Source: Anadara kagoshimensis (taxonomy: Eukaryota; Mollusca; Bivalvia; Arcoida; Arcidae). Taken from it: a stretch of 64,000 nt of DNA. Shown here piece by piece: positions 24,446-37,047 of this stretch. Below the pieces are notes generated by a model. It made no database searches, was not told the origin of the DNA, and saw only the letters and a list, made by a program, of their open reading frames with translations. The stretch is from assembly GCA_021292105.1 (NCBI GenBank), contig CM037870.1, positions 23,638,424 to 23,702,423 of the forward strand. The letters are read 5' to 3'. Position numbers and translations under genes: made by a program. Positions within the stretch are counted from its first letter, which is position 1. The number at the start of each line of letters is the position of its first letter.

Positions 24446-25943
24446 CTGAAAAAAATTAGCATAAAGATTACCAGTATGGTCTTTAAATCTGAATATATAG
24501 TTAATATCAGCTTAATAACATAGAAATTGAAAGTAAAATACAAAATGTGATTTTACTATCTACTTTAAAATACACATAAAAAGGACATTAGCTTATCACC
24601 ATGTCCCTTAATAAATATGGCATTCTCTCAGGGTATATAAAGGCTAAAACTAACAAAAAAGTACAAAGGTAAAAAAAATACAATAAATTTTTCAGCAACA
24701 AAAACATTAGAAACAACTGAATGAAACGTATATATTTTCATTGCCAATAAATTCTGCTCTGCAGATATTTGGACTTCAGTAAAGGTCACTGCCTTTGAAC
24801 TCCACTCGAAAAATATGCAGCTTTCTATTTTGAAAACAATTTGTGTTTTACTAGAGAACCCTCTCGAATAAGAGTTATATCTGTAATCAGATGCGTATTT
24901 TGCAATTTATTTATTAGTTTATTTCCAAAATATCATTAAACACAAAATACTCGAATCTGATAAGAACATACCACGGAATATAAGGTTAATGCAATTTGAT
25001 TTTGTATATGATCAGGTGCTTATTCAAAGTCAGTAGTTAGTGGTATCAGTATCTGTTTGTTTGCTCTAGTTTGGCGTGTTCTTGCTTCTTTGTCATTTTT
25101 ATAGTAAATTTTAACAGTTACAACCATCTGTTTTATTACAAATAAATTCAGGCCATTCGACACATCTGAATTTTTTAATCGGCAAGTCTCAGAGGTTTGT
25201 CTAACTATAATGATTTTCATCTCTGCTTTGTATTTATGTTGGTAAAATATAATTGTATATTAACAAGTCAAAATTAAACATATTAATCCATGTCCAGGGT
25301 ATTTCTTGCCAGGGAGACGTTGTATTATTCAACAATGATGTGATGACGGTCATAAACGTATTGAGGGCTATGATAATATCCGTAGTCAACTTATTTTAAG
25401 TAGCTTGTTTCATTGTATGATGTTAACGTAATGGGGACAATCTGTGCCAAAGCGTTTAGTTCTCCTGCTTATGAAGTATTTGTTTCACAGTTAATGTGGT
25501 ATGGTAGAACATGTTCCCACTACGGGATAATTGTACAATGGAGCAGACTGTTTGTAAATAAATTGTCGACGTGGGAGATATTGCAAGCTTACAGTTGTCA
25601 AGGTCCTTAAAGACGTCATTAGAATATTATACATAAATGTGATGTCTCTGTGTCCATAATTACTCTTGATACATTTGACGTCTTACATTTCTACCTTCTT
25701 TTTATTTTCTACAGCTAGTTTAACATTTAACCTGCTTTACCTTCCAAACCTCATTTGCTTGGTAGATGTTCACGTTGTCATCTTAATTTTGGAGTTTTTA
25801 CTTTGGTTTTGGATTATGATTTTGACAACAATTGTTTTTAATTAAGAAAATTCAAGGATAGCGACTTAACTTAAAATAGTTTACTGATTGATGATACGTT
25901 AATTTAATGACACTTAAAATTTAAAAATGACATAAAGGCATAC
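24446..25943 (-). other. Intron e32-e33
   Basis: 1.5 kb. The first part is homologous to the 18.6-19.4 kb unit but lacks a GVKGGPKTEAPE exon. Family A pieces in both orientations follow (about 25275-25375 minus, 25598-25840 plus). Confidence 0.7.
25598..25840 (+). repeat. Dispersed repeat family A, copy 6 (degenerate)
   Basis: Holds aaagacgtcat, acgtcttacatttc and the 3' part ggagtttttactttggtttt. Same position relative to e32 as copy 5 to e36, so it predates the segmental duplication. Confidence 0.6.
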
Positions 25944-26510
25944 CTGGACAAATGGCTGAGAATATTTGTTCATCCAATCCTCTTAATTCATCAAAACCTT
26001 GTACTGTAAATGCGTTCTCTGATGCAGGTTCAGTTGCCATGGCGAAGATTTCTCTTGTATCTGTTAGACCAATACCAATTACGTAGACGTGGATATTTTT
26101 TCCCTTGGCCGCATCAGCTTCAGGAATGGTCCTTCTAGAGTTGATATTAGATACACCGTCAGTAATTACTATGGCTATATTTGGAGCGTCATCACGGTCG
26201 CCATTTCTGGCGGTGAACATATCATCGTGCATTTTAAGTAGTCCATCAGCAGTATTAGTACTGCCATATCTGTATGGAATGTTATCAATGGCGTCAAATA
26301 CTTCTTGTTGTGTTGTGTAGTCGTTCATCTGGAATTCTACATGGACCCCAGTGCTGTAAGACACAACACCCACACGGATACTTCCGGAATCAATATCAGC
26401 ATTTGTCAAGAAATCCTTTAGGAAATTCAGCATCTTTTTGTAGTTGTCTTGTCCTACGCTGGTTGATGAATCCAGAATGAATACCAAATCAACCTTCGCA
26501 AGCCCACATT
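25944..26510 (-). CDS. e32: VWA-A exon
   Basis: A 567-nt phase 1-1 exon, ECGLAKVDLVFILDSSTS to ICPG with intact MIDAS and edge cysteines. Acceptor tattag, donor gtatgc. Near-identical to e36, about 4.96 kb away, and flanked by similar intron sequence. Confidence 0.94.
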
Positions 26511-27676
26511 CTAATAAAAAAACAAAGTATACTATGATGAAAATATGAAATGATTTAATTTTAGGAAGTTTTTATATATAAAAAGTCAAAACGCTACTTT
26601 TACTGACATAAAATATATTTCAAAACAAATTGTGTCAAAACAGGTCAATACGCTACATTTACCAACATTTGAAAAACACAATCAAAACAAAAATAACTGA
26701 AGAAATACACATTACAATAATAAACATTAACAATTTTAATACAACACGTTTTTGCTAACAGGAAAACATTTATTTTCTGCAAATGTTTGTACATATATGT
26801 TTTTCAATATTGTATCTTGGAAAATTTATTGAACAGACAGCATGATAAATAAAGAAGGAAGTGTTGATTATTTTCACATTCCAGTTAAGAATATTTACTT
26901 ATACCGAGTTTCACCTGCCATAACCATTGTAGTGCTTTCAGGGCAATACGCATGGGGCGCTCTTTTTAGTGCCATGACTATGGCAACACTGGTTTGTAAG
27001 GCTTCTTTCAAAATAATAGGTAACTTATTAATACAGAGCACTTGGCAGAAAAAGTTACTACCTATCTTCAAGATTTTTTCAAGAATCCCGGACTCTCATA
27101 CACGAAAGCAACTAAACTTTCGTGCCGGAACAGGTATCAAGTGAGATAAAGATTCATAACAACATTCAAGTCTATCTAAATCTGAGTTACTGATTCAGTA
27201 AAAGCGCCATCTATCTACGGCGAAAAAGAATTGTTAGAAATTGGTGAAACTGTATGTCGCATAGATTTACTATGGGTTCCTAAAGGATTAAAATAGCCAA
27301 ATTAAAGATACTGGTTTGAAACATCCACACACATGCAATAACTGGTGTTATAGTTAAACTTCGTAAACACTTTCTTAAGACGATTCTTGGGAGTCTAAAC
27401 ACAAGGTTGTGTTAAGCAATTGTATAGGATTAAAAGAATGTACATGTACTATAAAGCCGATGTGGAGGAGTGTTATTACAATGTTTGTCGAAATTATAAA
27501 AATTAAAATTAAACGCCATAACAAAGGAACACATACAAGGTAGGTAAAAACATAAAAACAGAGACAAATATATAAAAAACAAATTAAAATACAAATAAAA
27601 AAGAAGGTTGTCGACAATATAACATAAATGCAGCACCAGCACTACAGGACATAACAACAAACTGAAACACACATAC
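26511..27676 (-). other. Intron e31-e32
   Basis: 1.2 kb, close paralogue of the intron 21554-22689; no exon seen. Confidence 0.75.
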
Positions 27677-27706
27677 CTGAAACAGGTGGCGGCAATGTGA
27701 CTGGAA
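27677..27706 (-). CDS. e31: VPVTLPPPVS linker exon
   Basis: A 30-nt phase 1-1 micro-exon, peptide VPVTLPPPVS, acceptor aaaacag, donor gtatgt. Identical in sequence to e35, with closely similar flanking introns. Confidence 0.83.
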
Positions 27707-28086
27707 CTGTTTTCAGAACAGACAATAAATTCAATATACCGGTATACATATCATGACATAAATACAATTTTTGCACGTACAATCTGTGTTAGCAATATTT
27801 TATAACTTAAAAAACAATGGCAACAAAAAAGGAGACCAACAAGCAAATTCAGTGATTTGCACTTATGTACAAAGGACCATAACGCCCAGGAAAATGAGCA
27901 AATTCAGGTAAATAATATTTGCATCTTCAATCAATGTTGATGTTTTTAGCAAGTTTCGTAAAATAGTGCATCATAGTTTACTCTGGACCGAAGGAGATAC
28001 CGAAGCTAGAATAAATTTCCCCTCCATCTCCGAAAAAAATCAGTATTAAAGGTAGTAAAGTAGTGCTTACGGTTACTCCAAGGTTA

Positions 28087-29344
28087 TAGTCCAAGAGATC
28101 ATGGCTAAAATCCGGGTGAACGAGGCCAAAAGGTTTGAAGGTTGATTCTTGTAGGAAAATGTCCCTAGTTACTGAAAACCCATTTCTTACGCGTCAAATC
28201 GTTTCCGATTTTTAAATCAGAAACAGTTTTTGAAGAAAAGCCTCTGCAAATGTTAAATTTTGGTAAAAAATGAAAATTCCAGATTTTGAAGCATTTTGTG
28301 GCAAAAACAACACAAAAATGTTCATTCTATCTTTCATTGTGGACACATGATAGATTAAAATGCAAAACATCCTGACAGTTTTCCGATTTTGTGTCAAAAT
28401 TTTAAAATAAGCGATAAAATCGATGCTGTAAACTGCGTTTTTATCATATCTACCGTCTTTCGATTCTTGTAAATCTGTTGTTTATGCATTAAATATGACA
28501 AACTATATATTTTTATAAAGCCTTGGTAGTGCTGTAGATAAAAATGTTTCAAAACTTCGGAAATATGGAAACTTATTACCGTAGCAAATTATTATGTTTC
28601 CCCTACCCCAAAAATACGAAAATGTCAAAAATTCATTATTTTGGCCCATGCTTGCCGATAAGTTTTAAAACAAATCATTATTGTTTGTTACATCTCCCTC
28701 TGTTCCCGACATATTTATAAAACAATTATATGTAGAGTGCTTGGTGATTTTATATGAAAATTTGCACTTTTCATGTAACAATAGTTTGGAAAATGAGTTT
28801 TCATCAAATCATTTGTACTTCTTCTTGTAATTTTGTTATATAGGCATTGAATCTCGAGATTTATATATTTCTGTATTGCCATGGTACATTTGAGTCTGAC
28901 AACATAAAAAACTATCGGAAATACCGAAGTTTATAGACGAAACGGATAAATTTATTTCCCCTACCCCAAAATTGAAAAACATGTGAAAATCATTTTTTAT
29001 GCAATATATGCCGATTTGTGTTTCTAATGAAGATTCGAGCAAAAGTACCCACAACAATGATAAAACAAGCTTCGAGGATTTTAAATATTTGTGAAATGCT
29101 TTAGCTTAAGGACAGATAGGACTAACTAATATAATAAAATAGCTTATTTTATTCATTTATATGTAAAATGCTATAAGAAAAAAAGAGCTTTGCCTCTTGT
29201 ATTTTTGTTATTTAGGCATTGAATCTCAACTGTTATCTATTGACGTAATTCCTTGACATATAACGGTCTAATTACACCAAAAACTGTCGGAAATAGCAAA
29301 GCTTGTAGATGAGGCGAATAAATTTATTTCCCCTACCCCAAAAT
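28087..29344. repeat. Left long terminal inverted repeat
   Basis: Pairs with 32084-33344. Holds three diverged ~365-bp subrepeats, each ending near tttcccctaccccaaaa (about 28602, 28956, 29325). Confidence 0.88.
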
Positions 29345-29569
29345 TGCAAAAAAATGTGAAAACCCTGTTTTAGCCAATATGTAACAATTAGTATTTCTAA
29401 TGGAAGTTTCAAGCAAATGTACATGTAAGAATGGAAAAAGAAGCTTGAAGGATACAAAATAATTTACAAAATGCATCATTTCAATGGCAGATTGGTCTAA
29501 TTATTCATAGAAAAATGCCTACTTATTTCATTTTCAATTCAATGTGCTATGGCAAAAAAGAATCTTCGC

Positions 29570-29730
29570 TGTTTGTATTTTTGTTATATAGGCATTGACT
29601 TTCAGATATCAGATATTGATTCAATGCGCTTACACTAAAATCATTAAAAACATGAAAATGTTTCGGAAATGTCAATTTTGGTAGCTGCCATGAATCAACT
29701 GATTTCCCCGTCTCCAAAATATGAAAACAT
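29570..29730. repeat. Fourth subrepeat inside the element core
   Basis: Matches the arm subrepeats (tgttatataggcattga start, gatttccccgtctccaaaat end) but lies outside the inverted arm, so the left side has one more unit than the right. Confidence 0.6.
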
Positions 29731-30574
29731 AGAAACCCTCTCCAGGCTAAGAAGTCATAGCTTACCTTTTTGCATTAGAAGAAGAAATATAAAAAAATGT
29801 CATATGAATCCACAAAAGGGTGTACTAGTATTTGAGGCATGTATGCAAATAATAGTACAAATGTAAGTGAACGGATATGTTTTCAGATTGGTAAAAAAGC
29901 AATGTCATGAACCATATGCATGCGTTTAAATTCTACTCTGTATTCATAGAATGACAAGAAGAACACTATCAATTCGGTAAATTACTATAAATGAAAAGTT
30001 ACAGTATGAATGCCGCATTTAAGTTAAGAAACATACTAGATCACAACTACAAATATAGAATACAGGGTCAAATATGGAAAGTGAGGGTGAAAGGCACTGA
30101 ATTTTATGTTGAACCACATTTGAATAAAACACATCGTAACCATTAAAACAACGACTGAACCCTCTGGCAAAAGACTAAAAGTCAACTGATAGAAATCCAA
30201 AATATTTGCAAATAAGACAATGCGCAAAAATAATTGTGTAAGTGTTACGCACTCTAAACATTTAAAATAATCAACACTTTGTCATTTGGAAGGCAGTGTC
30301 AGTCAGTCTTTGGACAAATTCTTAAAATCATCTTCAAAATTACAAACCATTTACTTGGACATGCATATAAATCTACATCCTTCCTCTTAAACTGATTAAA
30401 GACACATTAAGGTGACACAGGTCTGTTTGTCGAACAGTACCTGATGGGATGGCAGAGAGTGGTTACTATGATCAGCTCTTCTTTGGTTTCTGTCAATCTC
30501 TAACAATAAATTGGTTTGTTCAATTTCCTTCCAAACGGTCTGAATTCAAATGACTTTTCTTGTTACTACTTTCA

Positions 30575-30725
30575 CTCTCAATTTTGATTTCACATGTGGT
30601 GACAGGAGGCGGTTACCCTTCCCGAGCACCCGGATTTTTCCCCTGCCAATGTTTACGTGTTTAACTTTGCCAGTTTTTTAACTTCGTTTTTGTTATTGTG
30701 ATATAATAAATGTTTGTGTTTATGT
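30575..30725 (+). repeat. Dispersed repeat family A, copy 7 (in element core)
   Basis: gacaggaggcggttaccctt, gagcacccgg and acgtgtttaactttgccag identify it. Confidence 0.6.
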
Positions 30726-31107
30726 TTACTGATTTACACAGCGCATTTAATCAGTTCTCTATTGCTTCAATTCAAAAATGTTTTTTATAACATTGATCTC
30801 TTTCCATTTGTCAGTTGAACACTTTACTCATATCATCATACCCATTGTTCCATCGATCTTTGCAACTCCGGTAATGTTAGCAATTCACTTTTTCAATCCG
30901 TCCTTTACTGTCCATATCTACTTATTTTAGCTAAAACATAAGTATCTACGGGGTTTATATTAAATATTCTTTGTTAAAACATTTCAATCCGAAAGCATTT
31001 CTTATATCCGTGATTCTCCTTTTTTCTGGTTTTCTATGACCTCGGCTATATTATGTAGTAGTGTTTACCTATGATTCGTGATTATATGTCAAAAGAAGTT
31101 TACTAAA

Positions 31108-31595
31108 AATATTTTTTATTACTAAAACCCCGTTTATCAAAGATTGCAGCCACATTTTACATAACTTTGCACTTTTTTCTGTTGCCATCATTTTATTAAG
31201 AATTGACCTAATGTACAATTTCAGTCTCTGCTCAATATCTTGTATTCTTAAAAGAACGTGGCACTGGGCACCTGGTAACAGGCTTAAGGTTGAAAGGTGT
31301 CCAATACCACTTTGTTTTATCATTATAATATGGCCAGGCAATTTGTGATAGCTATCAATAATTCCTTTAAAAGATGCAAAGATGGAGTTATTGGACATAG
31401 AAATTTTGTCAGTTTGAAGTGAAATTGAAAATTTAACGGAGTGTGCAGACTTTTTAAAATAGATTTAATGGAGACCGACAATGTACATTAGGTCACTTCC
31501 AAATGAAATGATTCCACAAGAATAAATTGCAAAGTTTTGTAAAATGTGGCTACAATCCTTTATAGACGGGTTTTGGTAATAATGAATATGGTTTA
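31108..31595. repeat. Inner inverted repeat of the element core
   Basis: The stretch around 31110-31220 (aaagattgcagccacatttt, ttgacctaatgtacaatttc) returns as its complement around 31470-31590, with moderate divergence. Confidence 0.65.
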
Positions 31596-31794
31596 GAAAG
31601 CTCATGGATCTGATTGAACTTTATCGAATGGAGATATGTCTTATAAAATCCAATAGCTTCATATAAAATCATAACCAGAAATGCCTTACACTAAGTTTTA
31701 CCATATTTTAACATTATGTTTCACTAGAGATGACATTATTCGCAATTATTATTTTATAGTATTAGGTTCTTCGAAAAGATATGTGTATTCTTAA

Positions 31795-31940
31795 TTTTTC
31801 ACACGTGGCGGGTGTAATTGCTAAACAGGAGGTGCTTAAGGAGCACCCCGCCAAATTTGCTAGTTTCGAAGATTTTACTTTTGTGGGGATTGTGATTTTG
31901 ACAAGGATTGGTATGTTTGGTTTTGATTATCAAGTTTAAA
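31795..31940 (+). repeat. Dispersed repeat family A, copy 8 (in element core)
   Basis: cacgtggcgggtgtaattgc, aacaggaggtgctta, then a 3' part ending ggtatgtttggttttgatta. Confidence 0.65.
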
Positions 31941-32083
31941 TATGAATATTTCATAATTTCTTTTCTTAAATTAAAAAAAATAATTTTGCTACGACTTTGA
32001 ATCATTAAAACATAATTGTTGCATGGACACTTGCTTAAAACCTTCACCAAAAGCATACATGGCATAAAAAGTTTCTTTCATAC

Positions 32084-33344
32084 TTTTGGGGTAGGGGAAA
32101 TAAATTTATTGGCCTTATTTACAAGCTTTGCTATTTCCGACAGATTTTGGTGTTATTAGATTCTTATATGTCAAGGAATTACGTCAATAGATAACAGTCG
32201 AGATTCAATGCCTAAATAACAAACATACAAGAGGCAAAGCTCCTTTTTTCTTATAGCATTTTACATATAAATGAATAAAATAAGCAATTTTATTGTATTA
32301 GTTAGTCCTATCTGTCATTAAGCTATAGCATTTCACAAATATTTAAAATCCTCGAAGCTTGTTTTATCATTGTTGCGGGTACTTTTGCTCGAAATCTTCA
32401 TTAGAAACACAAATCGGCATATATTGCATAAAAATAGATTTTCACATGTTTTTCAATTTTGGGGTAGGGAAAATAAATTTATCAATTTCGTCTATAAACT
32501 TCGGTATTTCCGATAGTTTTTTATGTTGTCAGACTCAAATATACCATGGCAATACAAAAATATATAAATCTCGAGATTCAATGCCTATATAACAATATTA
32601 CAAGAAGTAGAGTACAAATGATTTAATGAAAACTCATTTTCCAAACTATTGTTACATGAAAAGTGCAAATTTTCATATAAAATCACCAAGCACTCTACAT
32701 ATAATTGTTTAATAAATATGTCGGGAACAGACGGGAGATGTAACAAACAATAATGATATGTTTTAAACACTTATCGGCAAGCATGGGCCAAAATAATGAA
32801 TTTTTGACATTTTCGTATTTTTGGGGTAGGGGAAACATAATAATTTGCTACGGTAATAAGGTTCCATATTTCCGAAGTTTTGTAACATTTTTATCTACAG
32901 CACTACCAAGGCTTTATAAAATATATAGATTGTCATATTTAATGCATAAACAACAGATTTACAAGAATCGAAAGACGGTAGATATGATAAAAACGCAGTT
33001 TACAGCATCGATTTTATCGCTTATTTTAAAATTTTGACACAAAATCGGAAAACTGTCAGGATGTTTTGCATTTTAATCTATCATGTGTCCACAATGAAAG
33101 ATAGAATGAACATTTTTGTGTTGTTTTTGCCACAAAATGCTTCAAAATCTGGAATTTTCATTTTTTACCAAAATTTAACATTTGCAGAGGCTTTTCTTCA
33201 AAAATTGTTTCTGATTAAAAAATCGGAAACGATTTGACGCGTAAGAAATGGGTTTTCAGTAACTAGGGATATTTTCCTACAAGAATCAACCTTCAAACCT
33301 TTTGGCCTCGTTCACCCGGATTTTAGCCATGATCTCTTGGACTA
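32084..33344. repeat. Right long terminal inverted repeat
   Basis: Reverse complement of the left arm, with the same subrepeats starting ttttggggtagggg (about 32084, 32458, 32819). Confidence 0.88.
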
Positions 33345-33676
33345 TTATTATTAAAACAAAAAGCAGATCTAAAAATTCTTGATACTTTTTTGGTTTATCA
33401 ATTTCGTTGAGAAATATTGTTAAACTAATATCAGTACATAGTTATCCAGTGGCGAGTCTATTCCGCTGGAATAGTCACCACTATGTATGCTAATTCTACA
33501 TATTAACTGTAAACCCAATATTTGGAACTGACACAAATAATGGCGATGTGACAATAGGTCATTTAAACTTTATACCTTAGTCTTTAACGCGACAAATAAA
33601 CGTATTTCTGATTTATCATTTATTTTCATTTGTTTGATGTTTTCGTGTTTATGTGGTATTCAAACTTTAATCTTAC

Positions 33677-33847
33677 CTTGGCATGGTTCTAATTGGCAAC
33701 TCATAACCTCCACTCTGCTCCCTTCACAATCTCGCCCGCCATGTTGAGGTGCAGGAGAATTGCAAAGTCGTCGTCTGCCCATCGTTCCCTCTCCACATGT
33801 TGCTGAACAAGGGTCCCAGTCAGACCAGGTAGAGAAACCACCATCAA
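33677..33847 (-). CDS. e30: TSP1 exon (second of a pair)
   Basis: A 171-nt phase 1-1 exon: [39 protein letters not shown], ending CQLEPCQ. Nearly the same as e34, its segmental-duplication partner. Acceptor tgtttag, donor gtaaga. The intron downstream holds the 5.26-kb inverted-repeat element. Confidence 0.93.
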
Positions 33848-35520
33848 CTAAACAAAAGAGATATAGTAATAAAGCAACATGATATTGGGCATTAACGCCT
33901 ACAGGTAGAAGTAACATTCGACCAATCCAGTTATCAAAAGGATTATTGTAAAACAAAATATATTGGTGATATATTAATGTATATATATATATGGTTATTG
34001 CCGCTTTCACCTACTGCCTATGTGTCATCAGGATAGACTAGCTGATGACAACCGTAGGAGTAATGGTAAATTTGATCATCTAGTCACGACAAACCCAACA
34101 AATTAAGACAGTTTTGTTTCTTGAGTTATATGACTGATATAAATAACGGAATAAAAGACATGAATTTGTGGCCCGTTATGGAAGTATATAGATTACTTTG
34201 AAATAACCAAACAACATTTAGTTTAATTGAATTGCAAAGTACATGACATTTATATTGCATTACCATTCCATTTATACGAAAGCTATTGGCGTCATCAATG
34301 TTTCTTGAATTCCCCTGACGGAGACAATTCTTTCTATAAAATGCAAGTTCGTGTTAAACATTCACGAGTTAAATTGTGATAAAAGTATACCGGAATTTAG
34401 AATTGTTTTCGCTTCATAATTATAGCTCCAAGAAAATAAACAAAATTAAAAAGAACTGGGACGATATCAAACTCTTGTTTTGAAGACATATGTCATTATT
34501 TTAGCATCCTCTACTTTTTATCATGTGTAATTGTATGTCATCAACAATATTATGTAGCATTTAAATGTGAAATTATGTGGAAGATGAAATAAAGATACCA
34601 ATACCAGAAAAATTGTGATTTTAACAATAATGGTAAAATGTTAAAATCATATTGAACAGGCTGTACTGTAAAAACCTTATATAACTTATAATATGCGTTA
34701 CACCATAATATGAACATATAGTGAATATATAAGCAGGTGAAGATAATACATGATGTGTTCTACTAGTTCAAGAATATAAAATGATCATATAAAATATAAT
34801 CTTATATATATGAAGCGAAGCTTTAATGAAATATAAAAAATATGCATATAATCCTTTACTAAAAGACTAAGATGATAAAAAGAAATTTGTATTGAGGAAA
34901 ATAAACCAGTACTAGTATTTTTGATAAAATTGATGTCTCTTCTCCTGTCAAAAAATAAATGCCAATTCTGTAAGCGGTAAAAACGTTATCAAAGAATTAT
35001 AAAAAATCCATTATTTAGAACTAATAAGACTAAAAAGACCAAGGTATGGACAACCCTTTACTAATACTAGGCCATACAGCATACATGAGTGGCCTAACGC
35101 GTGGTCCTTCCGTCTCTCAATGAAAAGGTTTGAATCCTAAATAATCTTATGTGAAACAGTTTGTCGGTTCGTTTCCTTATAAAGAGTGTGATTTTCTCTA
35201 TTCACTACAACTTTCTCGACAATCACGAAACTGACTGTCTCGATATAAATGAAAAAACTATTGACTGTTGTGTATTACTCCACTGCATTTACACTTTAAG
35301 ATCTGTCCAAACTGGGCCTGAATCTAGACAGCGAGAGAGAATGTGATCCATAAACGCACACTTTAGACCACTCAAGTTACCAAAGCAGGACAATTTCGTC
35401 ATAAAAGTAGTTTGCAAGGTAACCCATATTGAATGTATATGAGAAACTGAAAATGGAAAATTTATTAAAGTTATAACGTCTTGTATCATTTAGATAGAAC
35501 GTTTCTATTTCAACATTTAC
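33848..35520 (-). other. Intron e29-e30
   Basis: 1.7 kb, AT-rich; no exon or recognised repeat. Confidence 0.65.
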
Positions 35521-35691
35521 TTGGACAAGATTTCATCCCGCAGATTTTCACATCAGAGTCGGATCCTGAACAATTTCTGCCTCCAAATTGCGGTCGTGGA
35601 TTGGTACAGTCACGTGTTCTGGTCGTTATGCCGCCATCACATGATGCTGTGCACGCCATCCATTGTGTCCACTCTGTGTATCCACCGTCGA
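35521..35691 (-). CDS. e29: TSP1 exon (first of a pair), diverged
   Basis: A 171-nt phase 1-1 exon: DGGYTEWTQWMACTASCDGG, TTRTRDCTNPRPQFGGRNC, ending CGMKSCP. Six cysteines, WTQW, and CTASCDGG still fits the O-fucosylation rule. The NCS in RNCSG is a sequon on a structural cysteine. The acceptor (cttttgaaag) has a weak pyrimidine tract, so splicing may be less efficient. Confidence 0.9.
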
Positions 35692-37023
35692 CTTTCAAAA
35701 GATATCGTTTATATTATTTAAACTCACGTCCTTATCATTTAACTTAATAACAATTTATTACCGATGCATTGAAAAGCTGACCTTCATGCGGGATTATATA
35801 TATTAATGAATGAACGATGATTAAATAAATGAATGGATATCCTCGATTTCTGTCGCTATAATGAGGACTTGCTATGATATATATACACTGCCATCGTTAA
35901 ACCATTGTAAATGTTTTTATAACTGGTTGTAAAAATATTTATCCAAGAAATGATAAGGTTTGATGAGAAAGCTAATATAGTGGTTTTATCTTGGATAAAT
36001 ATTTTTATACTTTTTTTCAATTTAAAAAAAAATTATTTTTCAAGAAAAACAACTCCAGCGCAATAATTTAAAGACTCACTTTCAAATACTACAAAAATTT
36101 TAATATTTCAACTCTATGAATAAAATATGGCATGATGATTATGATTTAAACCTGTTTAAAATATGAATTTGTATAGTTTTTGATGAATGACAGTGTATAC
36201 CAAAATATTGAAACAATCAATATTAACAAAAAAACCCAGTAATGCTGTTATAAATATCACCGTATGGACCTTAGACATGATGTTTCATTAATATGTGCAG
36301 CATTAAAAATCTTTAAACGTAAAAATTAAAAATTGTGAAAGAGAAGTTGGCCTTTATATAGTAACTATTACTTTAATAGGGTTTACTTTATTAACAGGTA
36401 TATGGGTATTGGGTGTTTTGTGACGTTATCAATACTAAACAAGGTTAAGATGTCCCCTGCTTTTTAAAATCCTAATCAGTATTGATTATTTGGATAAGTA
36501 AGAATAAGAATAAACCATATTACCATACTGCAACTTAAAACTATGGGCAAGCAAGTTGCTCATAAATTAATTGTTGACCCAGGGATATTGCAAACCTTAT
36601 CTTATCAGGGTCCTTAAATTGTAACATGGCCGTCATCACAGTACTGTTGATAAGTATGATATCCCTGTATCAGGGGTTACCCTGGATACATTTCACGTCC
36701 CATAGTCCCATGTTCCATTCACACTCAATTTTGATTACAAACGTGGCGGGTGTAGCTAGCTAAACATGGAATGCTGGAACACCCAGCTAACTTCTCTGGT
36801 GGAACCTAATTTGCTATGTTTTGCAACTATAGTTTAGACATGGATAAGTATGTTTGTGTCTGTTTTTGATGAATGATGAACAAATGTACTGAATAAGATA
36901 TATATGATTTATAATAATAATAATATGTTGCTAATCTGCAGGTAATATAGAAGCTATAAATATATAGCATATATAAAGATATACTAGGTATAAATATTTA
37001 ACATTTAAGAAATATGCACTTAC
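35692..37023 (-). other. Intron e28-e29
   Basis: 1.3 kb with one family A copy; otherwise nothing seen. Confidence 0.65.
36600..36875 (+). repeat. Dispersed repeat family A, copy 9
   Basis: Shows the 5' half (ggccgtcatcacagtactgt, ttcacgtcccatagtcccat) and the acgtggcgggtgtagctagc core; the 3' half is shortened. Confidence 0.7.
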
Positions 37024-37047
37024 TTGGGGTTGGAGGAGCTTCAGTAC
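37024..37047 (-). CDS. e28: GTEAPPTP linker micro-exon
   Basis: A 24-nt phase 1-1 micro-exon, peptide GTEAPPTP, acceptor ctttag, donor gtaagt. Split base A before TSP1 e29. Related to e15 and e33. Confidence 0.75.

Larger units (their letters stand above)
28087..33344. mobile_element. 5.26-kb inverted-repeat (foldback) element
   Basis: Long terminal inverted repeats, left 28087-29344 and right 32084-33344, each about 1.26 kb and near-identical by eye. The termini are TAGTCCAAGAGATCATGG and its complement. Flanked by TTA on both sides (28084-28086, 33345-33347). The paralogous intron at 23157 has a single TTA and no element, which proves insertion. The 2.7-kb core has no transposase-like ORF, so it looks non-autonomous. 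A 3-bp TTA duplication would fit PIF/Harbinger (TWA), but the termini are not typical; the superfamily stays open. Confidence 0.9.

Noticed and set aside
31069..31398. 109-codon minus-strand ORF in the foldback element
   Set aside because: No DDE/D or other transposase motif visible and it overlaps an inverted-repeat arm; not called as a gene.
32359..32592. 77-codon ORF similar to the one at 28836-29057
   Set aside because: The similarity is due to the inverted arms of the foldback element, not to a gene family.
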